Origin: Scalesia atractyloides
Taxonomy: Eukaryota; Streptophyta; Magnoliopsida; Asterales; Asteraceae
Direction of reading: 5' to 3'
Assembly (NCBI GenBank): GCA_947069175.1
Contig: CAMTDV010000027.1
Coordinates: forward strand, 35,911,369 to 35,975,368
Length of the DNA: 64,000 nt
Shown here: positions 10,607 through 21,908 of the stretch, piece after piece
How positions within the stretch are numbered: position 1 is the first letter of the stretch
How the letters are laid out: each line of letters opens with the position of its first letter
Program-made: the position numbers and the translations under genes
The notes under the pieces: generated by a model
Databases searched by the model: none
What the model saw: the letters and a program-made list of their open reading frames with translations, nothing else
Told to the model about the DNA's origin: nothing

Positions 10607-11559
10607 GGGTTAGTAAATCCAGTTGATTATTTATATGATAACCTTTCGTTGTTTCACAACCGAAGTAAGTAGTCTTTAGGTAACCTCAATCAATTAACTG
10701 AATTAAACAGTCATGTCTATGTGATTGTCACGAATAAACACATAATTGTCACTTCGAATCTAAAATCCGGATGAACGATGGTTTCTCCAACTGTTTACAA
10801 ACTCATTTTCTTAGTAATTTTAGTTAATCAAACTCTTAGACAACTAAGTTTACATTTTTATAATTAGTTAACTAGTACTTAATTCATAACGCTTTCCACT
10901 AGAATCCTCTGGATTCGATACCCTGCTTAACCTAGTTACCTAGGTTAATTAGGTTTTTGCATGACACTCACGACACTCATCACTATCACAGCCCACCTGC
11001 CATCATCCTTCATTAACCTTCACCAACAACTCCCAACAACTCCCAACAACAACCACCTGCCAGCATCCTTTATCAAGTGGCCCACTTGCCACCGTCCTTC
11101 ACCAGTAATCGCCACCATTAATAGCCGCCAACATCAACCCACCTGCCACCTTCCTTCACCAACAACTGCCAACATCAACAGCCGACAACATTAACCCCAC
11201 CGCACCACCATCCTTTATCAACCATAATCGGCCACCATTCTTTATCAACCACCAATCCACCATATGCATCTAGATCTCATCTTCTTCATCAACCTTCAAC
11301 CCTAAATTTGACCTAACCCGTTTTGTACATGAAAACCCCATTTTTATTTCAAACAAACCCTAACCATTCACCAGATCTGCAACCACCATCGCAAATTCAG
11401 TTCCTAGAGAGAGAGATAGTGGAAAGAGAGAGAGAGAGAGGAAGAGTGATGTTTTGGTCTGATGACTCTGATCTATTTCGATCCAAATCCGGATCTCCGG
11501 CCGTGGGGGTAGGGTAGGGTAGAGAGAGAGAGGAAGAGTGGTGGAAGGAGGTTGCGGTG
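10607..11559. other. Non-coding stretch with simple CA/CCA-rich sequence
   Basis: 10607-10960 continues the sequence interrupted at 2537 and resembles old LTR sequence (short motif TGGATTCGATACCC near 10911). 10961-11320 is a degenerate repeat of CACC/CAAC-type motifs, and 11403-11441 is GA-rich. No gene is supported; the short ORFs are products of the low-complexity sequence. Confidence 0.45.
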
Positions 11560-11953
11560 CTGGTGCTTGAAGGCAGTTGTGGTGGTGGTGGAAGGAGGTG
11601 GTGGTAGTTGTGATGATAGAGAGAGGAAAAGTTCTTGTTTGTTTAGTGAGATACAGAGATGAGCTGATATATATATATATATATATATATTATTCATATA
11701 TATATTATATTCTTTAAATGGTTTTTTTAAATAATAGGGTAAAAAGACAATTATACCCTCATGTGCCTTGCGCATGATCTAATTTAACAGAAAAAATTAA
11801 CTGAGTTAGGGCTAAAGGACAGAGTGTGCAAGAGTTTGAAACAATAAGTACAAAACTCGTCAATTTAAAGACAAAAGACACTGCTTGAAATTGGTTATAA
11901 AGATAAAAGATAATTTTTGAACTCTAGATATGTGTGTGTATATATATATATAT

Positions 11954-12892
11954 GATAGGGTTCATGCAAGAACCACCTTTATTGCGAGAACCTCGAGAAC
12001 CAATGTGAACAAAAAAAAACCTAAAAAATACACACTTTTTGTAATATATATTTTTTTTTAAATCGCTATATTTAGTCACTAAAAAAATTCGAGTAACAAT
12101 TATCAATGCACATGTGCATATGTATCATTTCTTTGACAAATTACGTAATATATTAGCAGTAGTAGACAATTGCACTTTCATTTACACTACCATCCATAAT
12201 ACACTACTTTTTACATTACCAATATTAAAAATGCACATGTGCATCATTATGTATAACCTTGTTATAACGTGTTTTGGTACAAAAAGTTTGTGATTTTGAA
12301 TGTTATAACGTGTTTTGGTACATGGTTTGGTTATATTTGTCACTTTATGAGGTAATATGTTGTTTGGATGATATGAATGGTGTTGATATACATGTTCATG
12401 AAGTAAAAATATTATACATATTGGTAATGGTATTGTATTATGGATGGTATGAGGTAATGATATAGTATTATGGATGGTAGAAGATAATGGTAGTGTATTG
12501 TGGATGGTATGATAGATGAAAGGAAAGTGTATTCAAAGTAGTGTACCCAAACACGGTATATCATGTTCATACATATAGATGCACATGTGCATTTCTAATA
12601 TTGGTAATGTAAAAAGTAGTGTATTATGGATGGTAGTGTAAATGAAAGTGCAATTGTCTAATATTGGTAATGTATTACGGAATCTGTCAAAGAAATGATA
12701 CATATGCACATGTGCATGGATAATTGTTACTCGGGATGTTTTTTGGTTTTTTTAGTGACGAAATATAGCGATTTTTTAAAAATAAATATATGTTAAAAAA
12801 ATTAGTGTGTTTTTTAGATTTTTTAGGTATTTTTGGTTGTGTTCATATTGGTTCTCGCGGTTCTCGCAATAAAGAGTGGTTCTCTCAATACA
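11954..12892. mobile_element. Foldback-type element with about 300-bp inverted arms
   Basis: The left arm starts TAGGGTTCATGCAAGAACC. The right arm, reversed, reads TATTGAGAGAACCACTC and then TTTATTGCGAGAACC, as on the left. The arms share AGCACATGTGCAT-type blocks, CATCCATAATACACTAC and CTTTACATTACC up to about 12250 and from about 12560. The centre (12260-12540) is low complexity. Both ends abut (TA)n tracts, and no transposase ORF is present. It probably depends on a Mutator-like source. Confidence 0.8.
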
Positions 12893-12907
12893 TATATATG
12901 TATATGT

Positions 12908-13855
12908 AGGGTAGGAGTTCCTACAAAGTGTTAAAAATCATCTCTTATGACTTGTGACAAGTAGTTATTTTAACCAAAAGGACATGATGGTAATTTGGTA
13001 ATTAATTTAATTATGGAATGTATTATCTCATAAAATAACTAACGAGATTTTTAAGAAAACCGAATATCTCTTTGATTTCAAATGGACGATTATCAATTAT
13101 AATAATACGATCATTGCAAAATTGTGTTTTATCAATAACTGGTTCGTAACATTGTGTTTTATCACTAAAATCAAAACAGTTGAGACAACAGTACTATGGA
13201 AAACACATCAACATATACTAAAACACACCAAAGACATACTTCAAACACACAAAAAACACATTAATGCTACAACCGGGTTACAAAAAAGCCTTACCAATGT
13301 ACATAAAACACACTACTATGAACACATCTAGTATCCAACATCAAGTGTAGTAAAACACATTACTATTAGTTTATGGGCTCTTCACATTATGTTATATCAG
13401 TTTTCACAATTAAACACACCCCTTACAAATAAAATACCATTGTCAGAATTACATAATATAAAACACAGGAGTGTCTAATTTGATGTAGACACACTAGTGT
13501 GTTAAATACACAATATAAAACACACCAGGTTTAGATATGTGGAGGTTAATGTTATTACAGTTACATTCTTATTTAAAAGACAGTAGTTTTGGAGAAGAGA
13601 AGGGGTGTGTGTGTGTATATATATATAGAGAGAGAGATAAACTCGTAAGAAATACAAGGAAGTTATGGTATGATAATTATTTTCTTATTAAAACAAGTTA
13701 AATGACACATTTATCCTAGTCAATTAAATTAGCCTATTTTTAAGACACACATATTATCAAAATGCCACCAAGATGACCTCAATCAAACACACCATCCAAT
13801 GGTCAAGATCAATTCCTACACTTTATAGGAAAAACACACTTTGTAGAGGAACAAC

Positions 13856-13862
<7 letters not shown>
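12908..13862. mobile_element. Non-autonomous TIR element with AAACACAC repeats
   Basis: The left end GTAGGGTAGGAGTTCC-TACAAAGTGT mirrors the right end (reverse of AACACACTTTGTAGAGGAAC then ACACCCTA), giving imperfect inverted ends of about 35 bp. The interior is rich in ACACAC-type motifs (13200-13530). It is flanked on both sides by (TA)n. No coding region is visible. Confidence 0.55.

Positions 13863-13918
<56 letters not shown>
13861..13918. repeat. (TA)n microsatellite
   Basis: About 58 bp of uninterrupted AT dinucleotides, exactly between two TIR elements. Confidence 0.95.
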
Positions 13919-13920
<2 letters not shown>

Positions 13921-14599
13921 TAGGGTTCATGAGTAAACTATGGTGTATTTGTGAACAAAAATGAACATATCTTGTCCATTGATTATGCAAGATGATGAGA
14001 TTTTATATTAATGATATTTTTGTTATTCTTTTATGTTACTTGGTTTTTAATTAAATTATATGAGGGCTAATTAGTAATTTCTATTGCAAATATCAGTTAT
14101 TAGGATATCAAATCACAAATCAAAATAAAAACCTAATCTTGTTCTCTCTCTATACCAACTTCTTTCACAACCCCTTTCAAGTGACGACAATTACATCTTC
14201 AAGATACCATATTTCACAGCGATTACATCTTCAAAATACATATCAAATGACGATTCAAACTTCCGGTGAGTAATTGAAGGTATTAAGCTTAGTGTTAATC
14301 TTTTTTCCCTCTTGTTTTCTATCTGCATGTGTAGATTATAGTGTTCTTACCCATTTGTTCTTGTAAAAGCTAGGGTTTTAGGTTGTTCATCAAAAGATGC
14401 TTTTTGGGTCAATAAAGTTCATTTTAGTTGCTGGATTTTCATTTAATTTGTGGATTTGTGGTTAGTTTGTTCTGATTTTGTGAAGGGGATGTGTATATGT
14501 TAGGGTTCACTTGCTTAATCAAGAATAATGTATAGAAATCAACTGTTTGTATAATTGTTGATTTGTTCAGAATTTGCGAAGAGGATGAGTTTATGCTAG

Positions 14600-14760
14600 G
14601 CTTATATGATTATACACTATACTATGTTTTTTGGGTTTATTTGATTATACACTATACTATGTTTTTTGGGTTTATTCGATTATACACATATGTATACTCT
14701 GTTTTTGTGTTTATTCGATTATACACATATGTATACTCAATATTATGGGTTTACTATGCA
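14600..14760. repeat. Four-unit degenerate tandem repeat (about 48 bp)
   Basis: The motif GATTATACACTATACTATG followed by TTTTTTGGGTTTAT repeats twice, then diverges to GATTATACACATATGTATAC twice. It lies inside the Mutator-like element. Confidence 0.75.
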
Positions 14761-14979
14761 TTATGTTTTGTTGTTCTTATGTGTATAAACACCTTGTGTT
14801 GTAATAGATAGGTCATGTGCTACTAGTTTGGTGAGTTGTTTTATAGTGGAAAAGATGTCATTATACATATTTGTATAAAGACAATCGTATGTCGGATACA
14901 CATCTGTTTTAGAACTCGGTTATCGTTGAAACTGTCTGAAATCTGATGCTTAGTGTTTTCTTTTGTATTTTTAGGGAAG

Positions 14980-15240
14980 TTCAGCAATTCGAAAGGGTGG
15001 AGTTTGAAAGGGCAAATTCATAGATGTTGGATTATGATTGGCAACCACTAACAACGGTGTTGACTGTGGTGTGTTTACCATACGACATATGGAAACGGAT
15101 GGGAGTAGATAATATGCTCGCATTTTTATTTAGTTTGCTTTGTTTTAAAAATTTTGGACTCCACGGTCATAGATAATAGCATCCTTGTGAGAGTCTAGTA
15201 AAAGTTTTTGACGATAACAATTTTTTTCTTGAAGTCAACT
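14980..15240 (+). pseudogene. Ulp1-like cysteine protease fragment, copy a
   Basis: Near 15055-15100 the frame reads NGVDCGVFTIRHMETDG, which matches the catalytic-Cys box (D-C-G-V) of C48/Ulp1 SUMO proteases. A little downstream is LDSTVID, which resembles the LDS segment normally found before that box. Stops and rearrangement make it non-functional. Confidence 0.6.
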
Positions 15241-15424
15241 TTGATGAAAGTGGTAAGTGCTTATCGTCATATAATTCATAAAATTCATTATATAGATTTC
15301 ATGAACATAAATGTACTTTTACAAGCGTGTGTAGAAAGATGTTGTGAAAGCCTGTTGGTCATCCCCTTTGTTATGAGATTGAAGATGTCCAGCATGTTCG
15401 TTTAAAATTAGTTCGGCGACTATA

Positions 15425-15658
15425 GGAAACTATGAAGACTGCGGTGTATATGTGATGCGCCACATGGAAACATAGATGGGGATCGTTGAAGGGTGTTGGG
15501 ACGCTGGGTATCCAAATGAAATCTCAAAAGCGAAAAACAAAATAGCACAACTTAGGAAGAAATTTGTTGTGAAACTGATAATATCGCATGCGAACATCCA
15601 TCACGAACGAATTATGAGTGGAGCTAATCAGTTTGCCGGTATCAAGAAAAAGAAATAG
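15425..15658 (+). pseudogene. Ulp1-like cysteine protease fragment, copy b
   Basis: Reads DCGVYVMRHMET, then a stop, then MGIVEGCWDAGYP and a basic tail ending GIKKKK. The Q/DCGV catalytic-Cys box is visible, but the internal stop and the missing His/Asp part of the domain make it a relic. The basic K-rich end just before the stop is probably the original C-terminus. Confidence 0.65.
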
Positions 15659-16074
15659 ATGTGAAGTTCCTAATGGTTTATTTTGTGTAGTGTTTGGTCT
15701 GGTGTTATAGTAGTAGTTATGGTTTATTTTGCTTGTTTTGGTTAAACTAGTAGCTATGGTTTATTTTGATTATGTTGGTGGATGTCGTTTTGAACGAGTT
15801 ATGGGATAATTTTTATTTGGATGATGTTAATTTCATTTGTTTTTCATTAAAAAATCGATATCATGTATGTGCATTTACACTTGTATACATACTGGTTGCA
15901 TATAAAATACAAAACTGTTAATTTGTATGTATATAACGTGTTAATATGCATCTTTCCTTTTAACAATAAAGTAAAACACACACATATTTTTCATGTAATT
16001 AAGACAAATTAGTATATTGTATTTTTGTAGGTGATAACATCTCATATTATGTACAAAATACTATGTAGAACTCA

Positions 16075-16293
16075 TTTTTGTACACATGTAATGAGCCACA
16101 TGGAAACGTGGATGGGGATTATTGAAGAGCGTTGGGACGCCGGGTTCCCAACTGATATGGCAAAAGCGAAGAAGAAAATTGCGCAACCTAGGAGGAAGTT
16201 TGCGATGAAGTTGATAACAAAGGATTAAAACATACATCGCAAGCGAATTCTGAACGAAGCTAATCGTTATGTTGGTATCAACAAAAAGAAATA
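16075..16293 (+). pseudogene. Ulp1-like cysteine protease fragment, copy c
   Basis: Duplicate of copy b: HVMSHMETWMGIIEERWDAGFP, then KAKKKIAQPRRKFAMKL, a stop, and a tail ending GINKKK. Here the DCGV box has degenerated. Spacing from copy b is about 650 bp. Confidence 0.6.
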
Positions 16294-17056
16294 GAGCTCT
16301 ATTAGCAAGTGGTTTATTTTAACTATGGTGTTTCAACAGTAGTTCTAGTTTGTTATTCGTGTTTTGGTGAACGTGCTACATGGTGTTTATTATGCACTAT
16401 TTTGGTAGATATTTTTGTTGAACGGTTAATTTTTTTGGATAATGTTTAAAATAGACACTGTTAATTTGATGCGTTTTACATTTGTGGATATTTCTTTCCT
16501 GACCATTTACACAATGTATAATTATAACTCGATAAGGTGCATTAAAATGGAACATATTATATACAGTGTATTAGGAAAGAATGTTCGTAGAGTCACAATT
16601 ACGTTCTAAACTTACTACTTGTATGTATAAAGTGTAATGTTATCATTCATTGCAACATGACTACACAATGTGTTAACAATACATATGTGTAAACACTATA
16701 ACACTGCTAAAAAACAAAAACTATTCAAGATCATTGTGTTTGTAGTAACCTGAACATTACACTATACGTATATTACTAGTTATGTTGTTTACAAAAACAA
16801 TTATGTATCAGTTGCGTACAAATGTGTAAAGTAAAAATGTTAACAATACACATGTGTAAAGTAAAGATGTGTTAACAATACACATGCGTAAAACCCAGAA
16901 ATATGCATGATTATTAACTCTAAAAAACATCTGAAGGGCTATTCCACATAAAACCCAAAATAAATGTGAACATTGAAATGTGTTCTAAAAATTAAATACA
17001 AAAGCTACTTAAAAAACATAAAGAAAATTTAAATTAAAATTGTTATTGTGTGCATA

Positions 17057-17190
17057 ATCTATTCTTCTTCGGTTTTATCTTCCTCATCCCTGAAACCAAA
17101 TTCTTCGGTTTCGTCCTCCTCATCCCGGAATACAAATTCTTCGGTTTCGTCTTCCTCATCTACATCGGTTGATGAATCGTCCTTAACCGG
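17057..17190 (-). repeat. 39-bp acidic coding repeat in FAR1-like tail
   Basis: Minus-strand reading gives units of the type DEEDETEEFxFR, repeated about three times before the stop. The nucleotide unit contains TCTTCGGTTT and CCTCATC. Confidence 0.75.
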
Positions 17191-17595
17191 CTTCTCTTTT
17201 TTTAAGCGGACAATTCCTCTTATCATGACTCCGTACTCTTTTATTGCAGAAATTACATTTCCTTCTAGGTTTTTTGCTTTCGTTAATTACTTTCTCTCCT
17301 GGTCCAGTTGGTCTTTTATACTTACCACATCCTTTGTTACGTATTTTCTTTGGGGCTGTACACGATACCTCAGCTGGTTGTGTATGTGCAATAACTTCAT
17401 CTATAACAACGATGTAACATTCGTCGAAAAACGGGTTTCAAAACCCACTTCGTTTAAATACCAAGTATTCAGTTATAAATTTTCGTTGCGTATTTATTGT
17501 TCTGATTATTTTAAATAATACATAATTAATAAACATTTTAGAATTTAAAAACCATAATTAATAAATAATAAAAATAAGTGTATAGAAAATAAAAT

Positions 17596-17668
17596 GGAGC
17601 CGCCGGGTCTCGATCCCGGGTCTCCCACAAACACAAACACACACCACACCACTCCGCCACGCGCCACT
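17596..17668 (-). other. tRNA-like module T1 (solo LTR copy 3)
   Basis: On the minus strand: A-box TGGCGGAGTGG, T-arm CCGGG-ATCGAGA-CCCGG, then CTCCATTTTATTTT, which supplies a T-run. Confidence 0.7.
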
Positions 17669-18532
17669 TTTGTGTTTAATACTGAAACGAATAATATTTA
17701 TAATAAAAACCGAAACTCAAATTTGTAAATCAGCGCCCAGAACCCGCAATCACCGGAAAAACCGGAACACCGCGATTTTGGCTAGTTTTCTTTTGACTGA
17801 AACGCACAAATTGATTTCGACATCGGTTATAACCGTTGCCGGCAATCAATTTCAGTCGAAAACCGACGGAAATCATTGATCGCGGTTGTTGACCTCAATT
17901 CAAACCCAATTCAGCCTGTTTCCACTATAAATACCCACTTGAACTTCCTGAAAACCTTTCGCTCAGAACCACGTTCGTTTCCGAAGCTTTATTCCTTCCA
18001 AAACACGTCGACGGAGATTTTCGCATTCGCCGGAATTCCACCGGAAAACCGAGGCTTTACCCCAAATCGGTATAATACTCAACTCTTTTCTTTGTAATCC
18101 ATTATTCGGCATGTATTAACCTTAATCGTTCAACCAGAATCTGTCTCAGACAACGTCGCCGGAAATTTTCCCACCCGCCGGAATATCACTGGAGAACCGA
18201 AACCTCACTGCCGATCGGTATAATCATCTAAACCTTCTTGCTATCTCTTGCTTAGTAATCTAATTGCTCAACACAATAATCGAAACTGTTCAACAGTTCA
18301 CTCAGCCGGAAATCACAAATCAGAGCCGACGACACTTGCCGGAAATCTGAAGAAAACACTCTGTTTTGGTCCATCTTATTCCTTAATCTTCTTTTTCTAT
18401 TTCATTTCACTCAATTATAAGTTTTGTTGGTCGATTAAACAAAACAGTCGGTGTAACTATTCTGTGTTCTTCAAAGTGAAGAAGACGAAGTCGAACATAT
18501 GTATTAATATAATTAAAACCGGATATTCAAAC

Positions 18533-18610
18533 GGGTTAGACACACAGTCCAGCGGTGGACTATGTGCAAATACAATATGCACGTCCCGAGTTCGAATCGC
18601 ACACGTTACC
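18533..18610 (+). other. tRNA-like module T2 (solo LTR copy 3)
   Basis: Starts GGGTTAGACACACAGTCC, forms the AGTCC/GGACT arm, and has B-box GAGTTCGAATCG. Confidence 0.72.
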
Positions 18611-18700
18611 GACTTTCAGAAATAAAACCAACATTTTTAAAAACCTAATCAGATCAAGTTACAGAATGTACATAAGAGGAATATAATCCAATAGTTAAAC

Positions 18701-18786
18701 AGATTAGACACACAGCCCAACTGGTTGGGCTGTGCGCACTCGAACCGAAGGACCCGAGTTCGAATCCGGGTCTCTGCAACCGGTTC
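18701..18786 (+). other. tRNA-like module T3 (solo LTR copy 3)
   Basis: Hairpin CACAGCCCAACTGGTTGGGC and B-box GAGTTCGAATCC, the closest B-box match of the T3 set. Starts 168 bp after T2. Confidence 0.75.
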
Positions 18787-18870
18787 GGCCATATAAATCT
18801 TTTTTAATAAAAACCAAATAAGGTAAAAGTTAATTAGTATATATATATAATTAAAACAGAGAATATTTCA

Positions 18871-18946
18871 GGTTGGACACGTAGCTCAGTTGGTAGAGCT
18901 GCGTGCACGCATACGAGAGGTCCCGAGTTCGAACCTCACTAGCAGC
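18871..18946 (+). other. tRNA-like module T4 (solo LTR copy 3)
   Basis: A-box TAGCTCAGTTGG and B-box GAGTTCGAACC, 170 bp after the T3 start. Confidence 0.75.
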
Positions 18947-21172
18947 ATAGAATGAACACAGTCTGACTGGTCAAGACCCGGTCAAAACCTGACAAAAGTC
19001 AACCTTTTTATTTCATTTTTATTGGAAAATTAATTAAAAATACTTAAAAATAGGATTTTTAAAGTTAGAAAATTTCCTTAAACTCACAAAAATAAATCTA
19101 AAAATCCCATTAAGAGCACTACTTAAAAATATTAATCTCAAATAAAATTTATTTAATTATCGAATCATTTATCATAAATTCGTGCGCCTTCATCGTCATC
19201 AAAGAACGCACCCATTGTGAGTGAATCTCTACCAATTCCCCGTTTTAATCATGTTTTGGGGTGTATCATGTGTCGTATAATCCTTTAATTTTATTTAAAC
19301 ACTTGTGCATACATCATATCCGTGATCAAATGTGTATCAATTGTTGTGTGAATTATATGTAGATTGGATTTATCATTTTCAATGCACGCATTTCATTAGG
19401 CCCATCAGTTCCCCGTGGGAGACGGGTTGAGCATCAGGAGCCTCATTAGATCGGCTCCGTTTGATTGAGCCTTGATCTCACATACATCATCATTCATGTC
19501 ATATACTCATCCAAAGTGGTTTGTGATTGTTTATCTATATATGTTTGCTCACATGTGATTATTGCACGAATTTTCTTTATTAAATAAAACAAGAAATTAG
19601 TAAAAATGTTTTATCAAGGTTCACTCGCCAAATTTTGTTGACCCAAAATATCCCCGTTTTACACATGATACAGGTGATCCAGCTGAGACAGGAAACACTT
19701 AGGAAGACCTAGAAGAATAAACAAGTTTATGCTTTGGAATAATTATGTAGTTTCATTTTCTTGTAATTGTATGAATTTTCTTTTGGATATTTAAGTTGTA
19801 ATTTGAATTTAATAAATACGAAACATCTTAGTAAACATCATGAGCTTTGGTGATAACCCAATTATGCCCCGACTTTTATTCCGCTGCGGGTCGGGGTGTG
19901 ACAAACGACACATTATTTATTGATCGTGGGATCGTATGGTATATCCTCAAAAAGCTTATCTTTAATGTCTTGTACCTGGACATGTAGCTCTTCTAGTTTC
20001 TCAATATTGCCCCCGAACCCTGTCTCTACACATGTCCTTGTTTTCACATATTCCAAGCCACAAAATACCACTCCTACTCTGATCTACACATAACCTGTTA
20101 TCCTTGCTATGTACTCTTGATGGAATAGCGTCTCTATGCCATCTCAGATGTATATATCTTGACGGAGTCAACTGAATGTTATGATGCCTAAATACACAAT
20201 ACACAATACACATGTCAACAAAGATATCCAACTCGGTAAAACCCATGCATATGCATGAAACTGTAAGATCACTTGTGTTAATAGAAACCTACAATACGAT
20301 TATAAAACTTTAAAAATTATTCAATATAAAATAAAAAAAGTTATATGCTGATATTACAGCTGACCTTGAACTCATTTACAATTTATGTGTTGTGATCTTG
20401 GTGAGCAATAACATACGTATTTAGTCCATCAACCTTACTTCGTTCAGCAATGTAACAAAAGGTTGTTGACTTGTATATCTCCTTCTAAACTTCCCAGAAT
20501 ATTGTCCGTGTATATATTTCATTTGCATGACGTTCGATCTGAAATTCTGTTCTGAACTCCGGATTGATTGTTTCTGTTTGATGAGACAGTTCACATTGTT
20601 TGTTATGTATCTTGTTTACTGATGTATTGTAATATAGCATAACCTGTACAAAAATCTACAAAAATTCGTACAACAAGCTTAATGAAATGAAATAACGAAA
20701 CTGAAATAAACATCTAATATCTTATACTAATATGAAGTTCTAAAAAATATACCTTGCTGCTCAATTGATGTTATATATTATCTTCATCTGGTTGTTCACG
20801 AACTGGTGGAATCGCCAAATATCCAGAATCGCTAATTGTGTTTAAGACTGACATGTTAACAAACAATAAACTAGGATGATTTTGGAAAAATACTGGGTTG
20901 ATGATGAAGGCCGATTGAATTGATTATGGACGATGGCCAGGAATTTTTTATTTGGAACGATTAATTAAAAAAATGGAATTTGGTGTTTGATCGCATGAAA
21001 GTAGGGTGGTTATAGAATTATGTGATAACTGAATTTGATTCTGTATAATAAATTTAAATAAAAAATAGTGTTTATATGTCTAGTGACCATCATACCCTTA
21101 TAACTTTAAAAGAAGACAAGATGAGTTCGTTTTGTTCCAAATATAAAAAGGTTCATAAATGAACCTAATCCT

Positions 21173-21908
21173 ATATATATAAGTATGGAACATGTGTCAG
21201 TATATCGGGGCCTCATAGGTTTCGTTTTGACCGGAAAATGATGGGTCCCTTCAATTAATATTATTAGTTTCATATTATATGTTTTTTATACACCTTATGG
21301 TCTGGCCGGGTTTGAATTTCAAAATCATAATTTTATGTTTTAATAAAGTAGTTGTAGAATTAGAATTTTCAAATTTAAAAGTCACCAATTTTTTAATTTT
21401 CATTTACATTTATAATAATTTCCCTTTTTAGTTTACAAATTTTCATTTCAATCAGTTTATTAAATCATTTGCATAATTTTAGTTAAAGTATTATATTTTG
21501 CCTATATGATTTTTTTATTTATGATATAATTTATTTTAATCTTTTAAATTTAGATTGTGACCGTTTTTTAATCAATTATACTTTCCTTTTTCCTATATAA
21601 TCCATTACACACTAATTAAACAATATGTCTATATAATAGATTCAAAATTAAAATCAAAATTGTTAATTAAAATATATACTTTCCTTCATTATATTTACGT
21701 TTCTAAAAATACAACTTCTTTTTGCTATGCCTATATAAGATCATAAACTACTTTTTTTTTCATTATACTAATCTACTACAAACTCTTAAGTTTTCAAAAA
21801 TGCATCAAAGGTTCTCATCCGATTGTGACTCTTCTTCATATTATTTTTTTTACTATTTTTATTCTTGCTTTCTGATTTTACTTTTCATTAATTTTGTGAA
21901 GACTTGAT
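21173..21908. other. AT-rich stretch, no gene seen
   Basis: Very AT-rich sequence between the Mutator-like element and the DUF223-like pseudogene. I see no conserved frame or repeat. Confidence 0.5.

Larger units (their letters stand above)
1325..11926. mobile_element. Old long-inverted-repeat element split by a Gypsy insertion
   Basis: About 300 bp at 1325-1660 reappear inverted at about 11560-11926. Both arms share the segment around GACGAGTTTTGTACxTATTG, then TTGCAC-CTCTG, then a stretch with TTTTACCC-ATTAT, and end in a (TA)n tract followed by CT-rich sequence. Together they look like the terminal inverted repeats of one Mutator-like or foldback element. Its interior was invaded by the Gypsy element at 2543-10601. 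No transposase is recognisable between the arms. Confidence 0.6.
17413..19903 (+). mobile_element. Solo LTR (copy 3) of the Gypsy family, TSD AACGA
   Basis: 2,491 bp from TGTAACATTCG to GGGTGTGACA, with perfect TSD AACGA at 17408-17412 and 19904-19908. It carries all four tRNA-like modules. It sits inside the FAR1-like pseudogene. The absence of an internal region with one LTR and intact TSD indicates LTR-LTR recombination. Confidence 0.93.
17057..20620 (-). pseudogene. FAR1-like MULE transposase, C-terminal half, LTR-interrupted
   Basis: On the minus strand, from about 20620 to 20370, fragments such as EFQIERHANEIYTRTIF and NTYVIAHQDHN resemble the region before the SWIM finger in FAR1/FHY3 proteins. 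An apparent intron follows. Then VSCICMGFTELDIF, VYCVFRHHNIQLTPSRYIHL and RWHRDAIPSRV (about 20260-20100) match the SWIM-finger region, although the expected Cys-x-His pair is lost. After frameshifts the tail resumes on the other side of the solo LTR (17412-17057) with CNFCNKRVRSHDKRNCPLKK, a zinc-knuckle-like end, and an acidic D/E repeat up to the stop at 17057. Family: MULE transposase or FAR1-related transcription factor. It is dead. Confidence 0.7.
13917..21172. mobile_element. Mutator-like element with Ulp1 and FAR1 remnants
   Basis: The ends form imperfect inverted repeats of about 60 bp: left TAGGGTTCATGAGTAAACTA..., and right, reversed, TAGGATTAGGTTCATTTATG..., both continuing to AACAAAAxTGAAC and ATCTTGTC. 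Inside, on the plus strand, are three degenerate Ulp1 (C48) fragments. On the minus strand is a decayed FAR1-like transposase gene split by a solo LTR. Without the LTR insertion the element would be about 4.8 kb. MULEs carrying Ulp1-like genes are known in plants (Kaonashi type); pairing the two modules into one element here is inference from the shared boundaries. Confidence 0.65.

Noticed and set aside
10961..11194. ORF of 77 codons rich in Pro, His and Asn
   Set aside because: It is a translation of low-complexity CACC/CAAC repeats with no domain.
18871..18946. Calling the tRNA-like modules functional nuclear tRNA genes
   Set aside because: A- and B-boxes are good, but the acceptor and anticodon stems do not form a proper cloverleaf and the modules occur at fixed places in every LTR copy. 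They are element parts.
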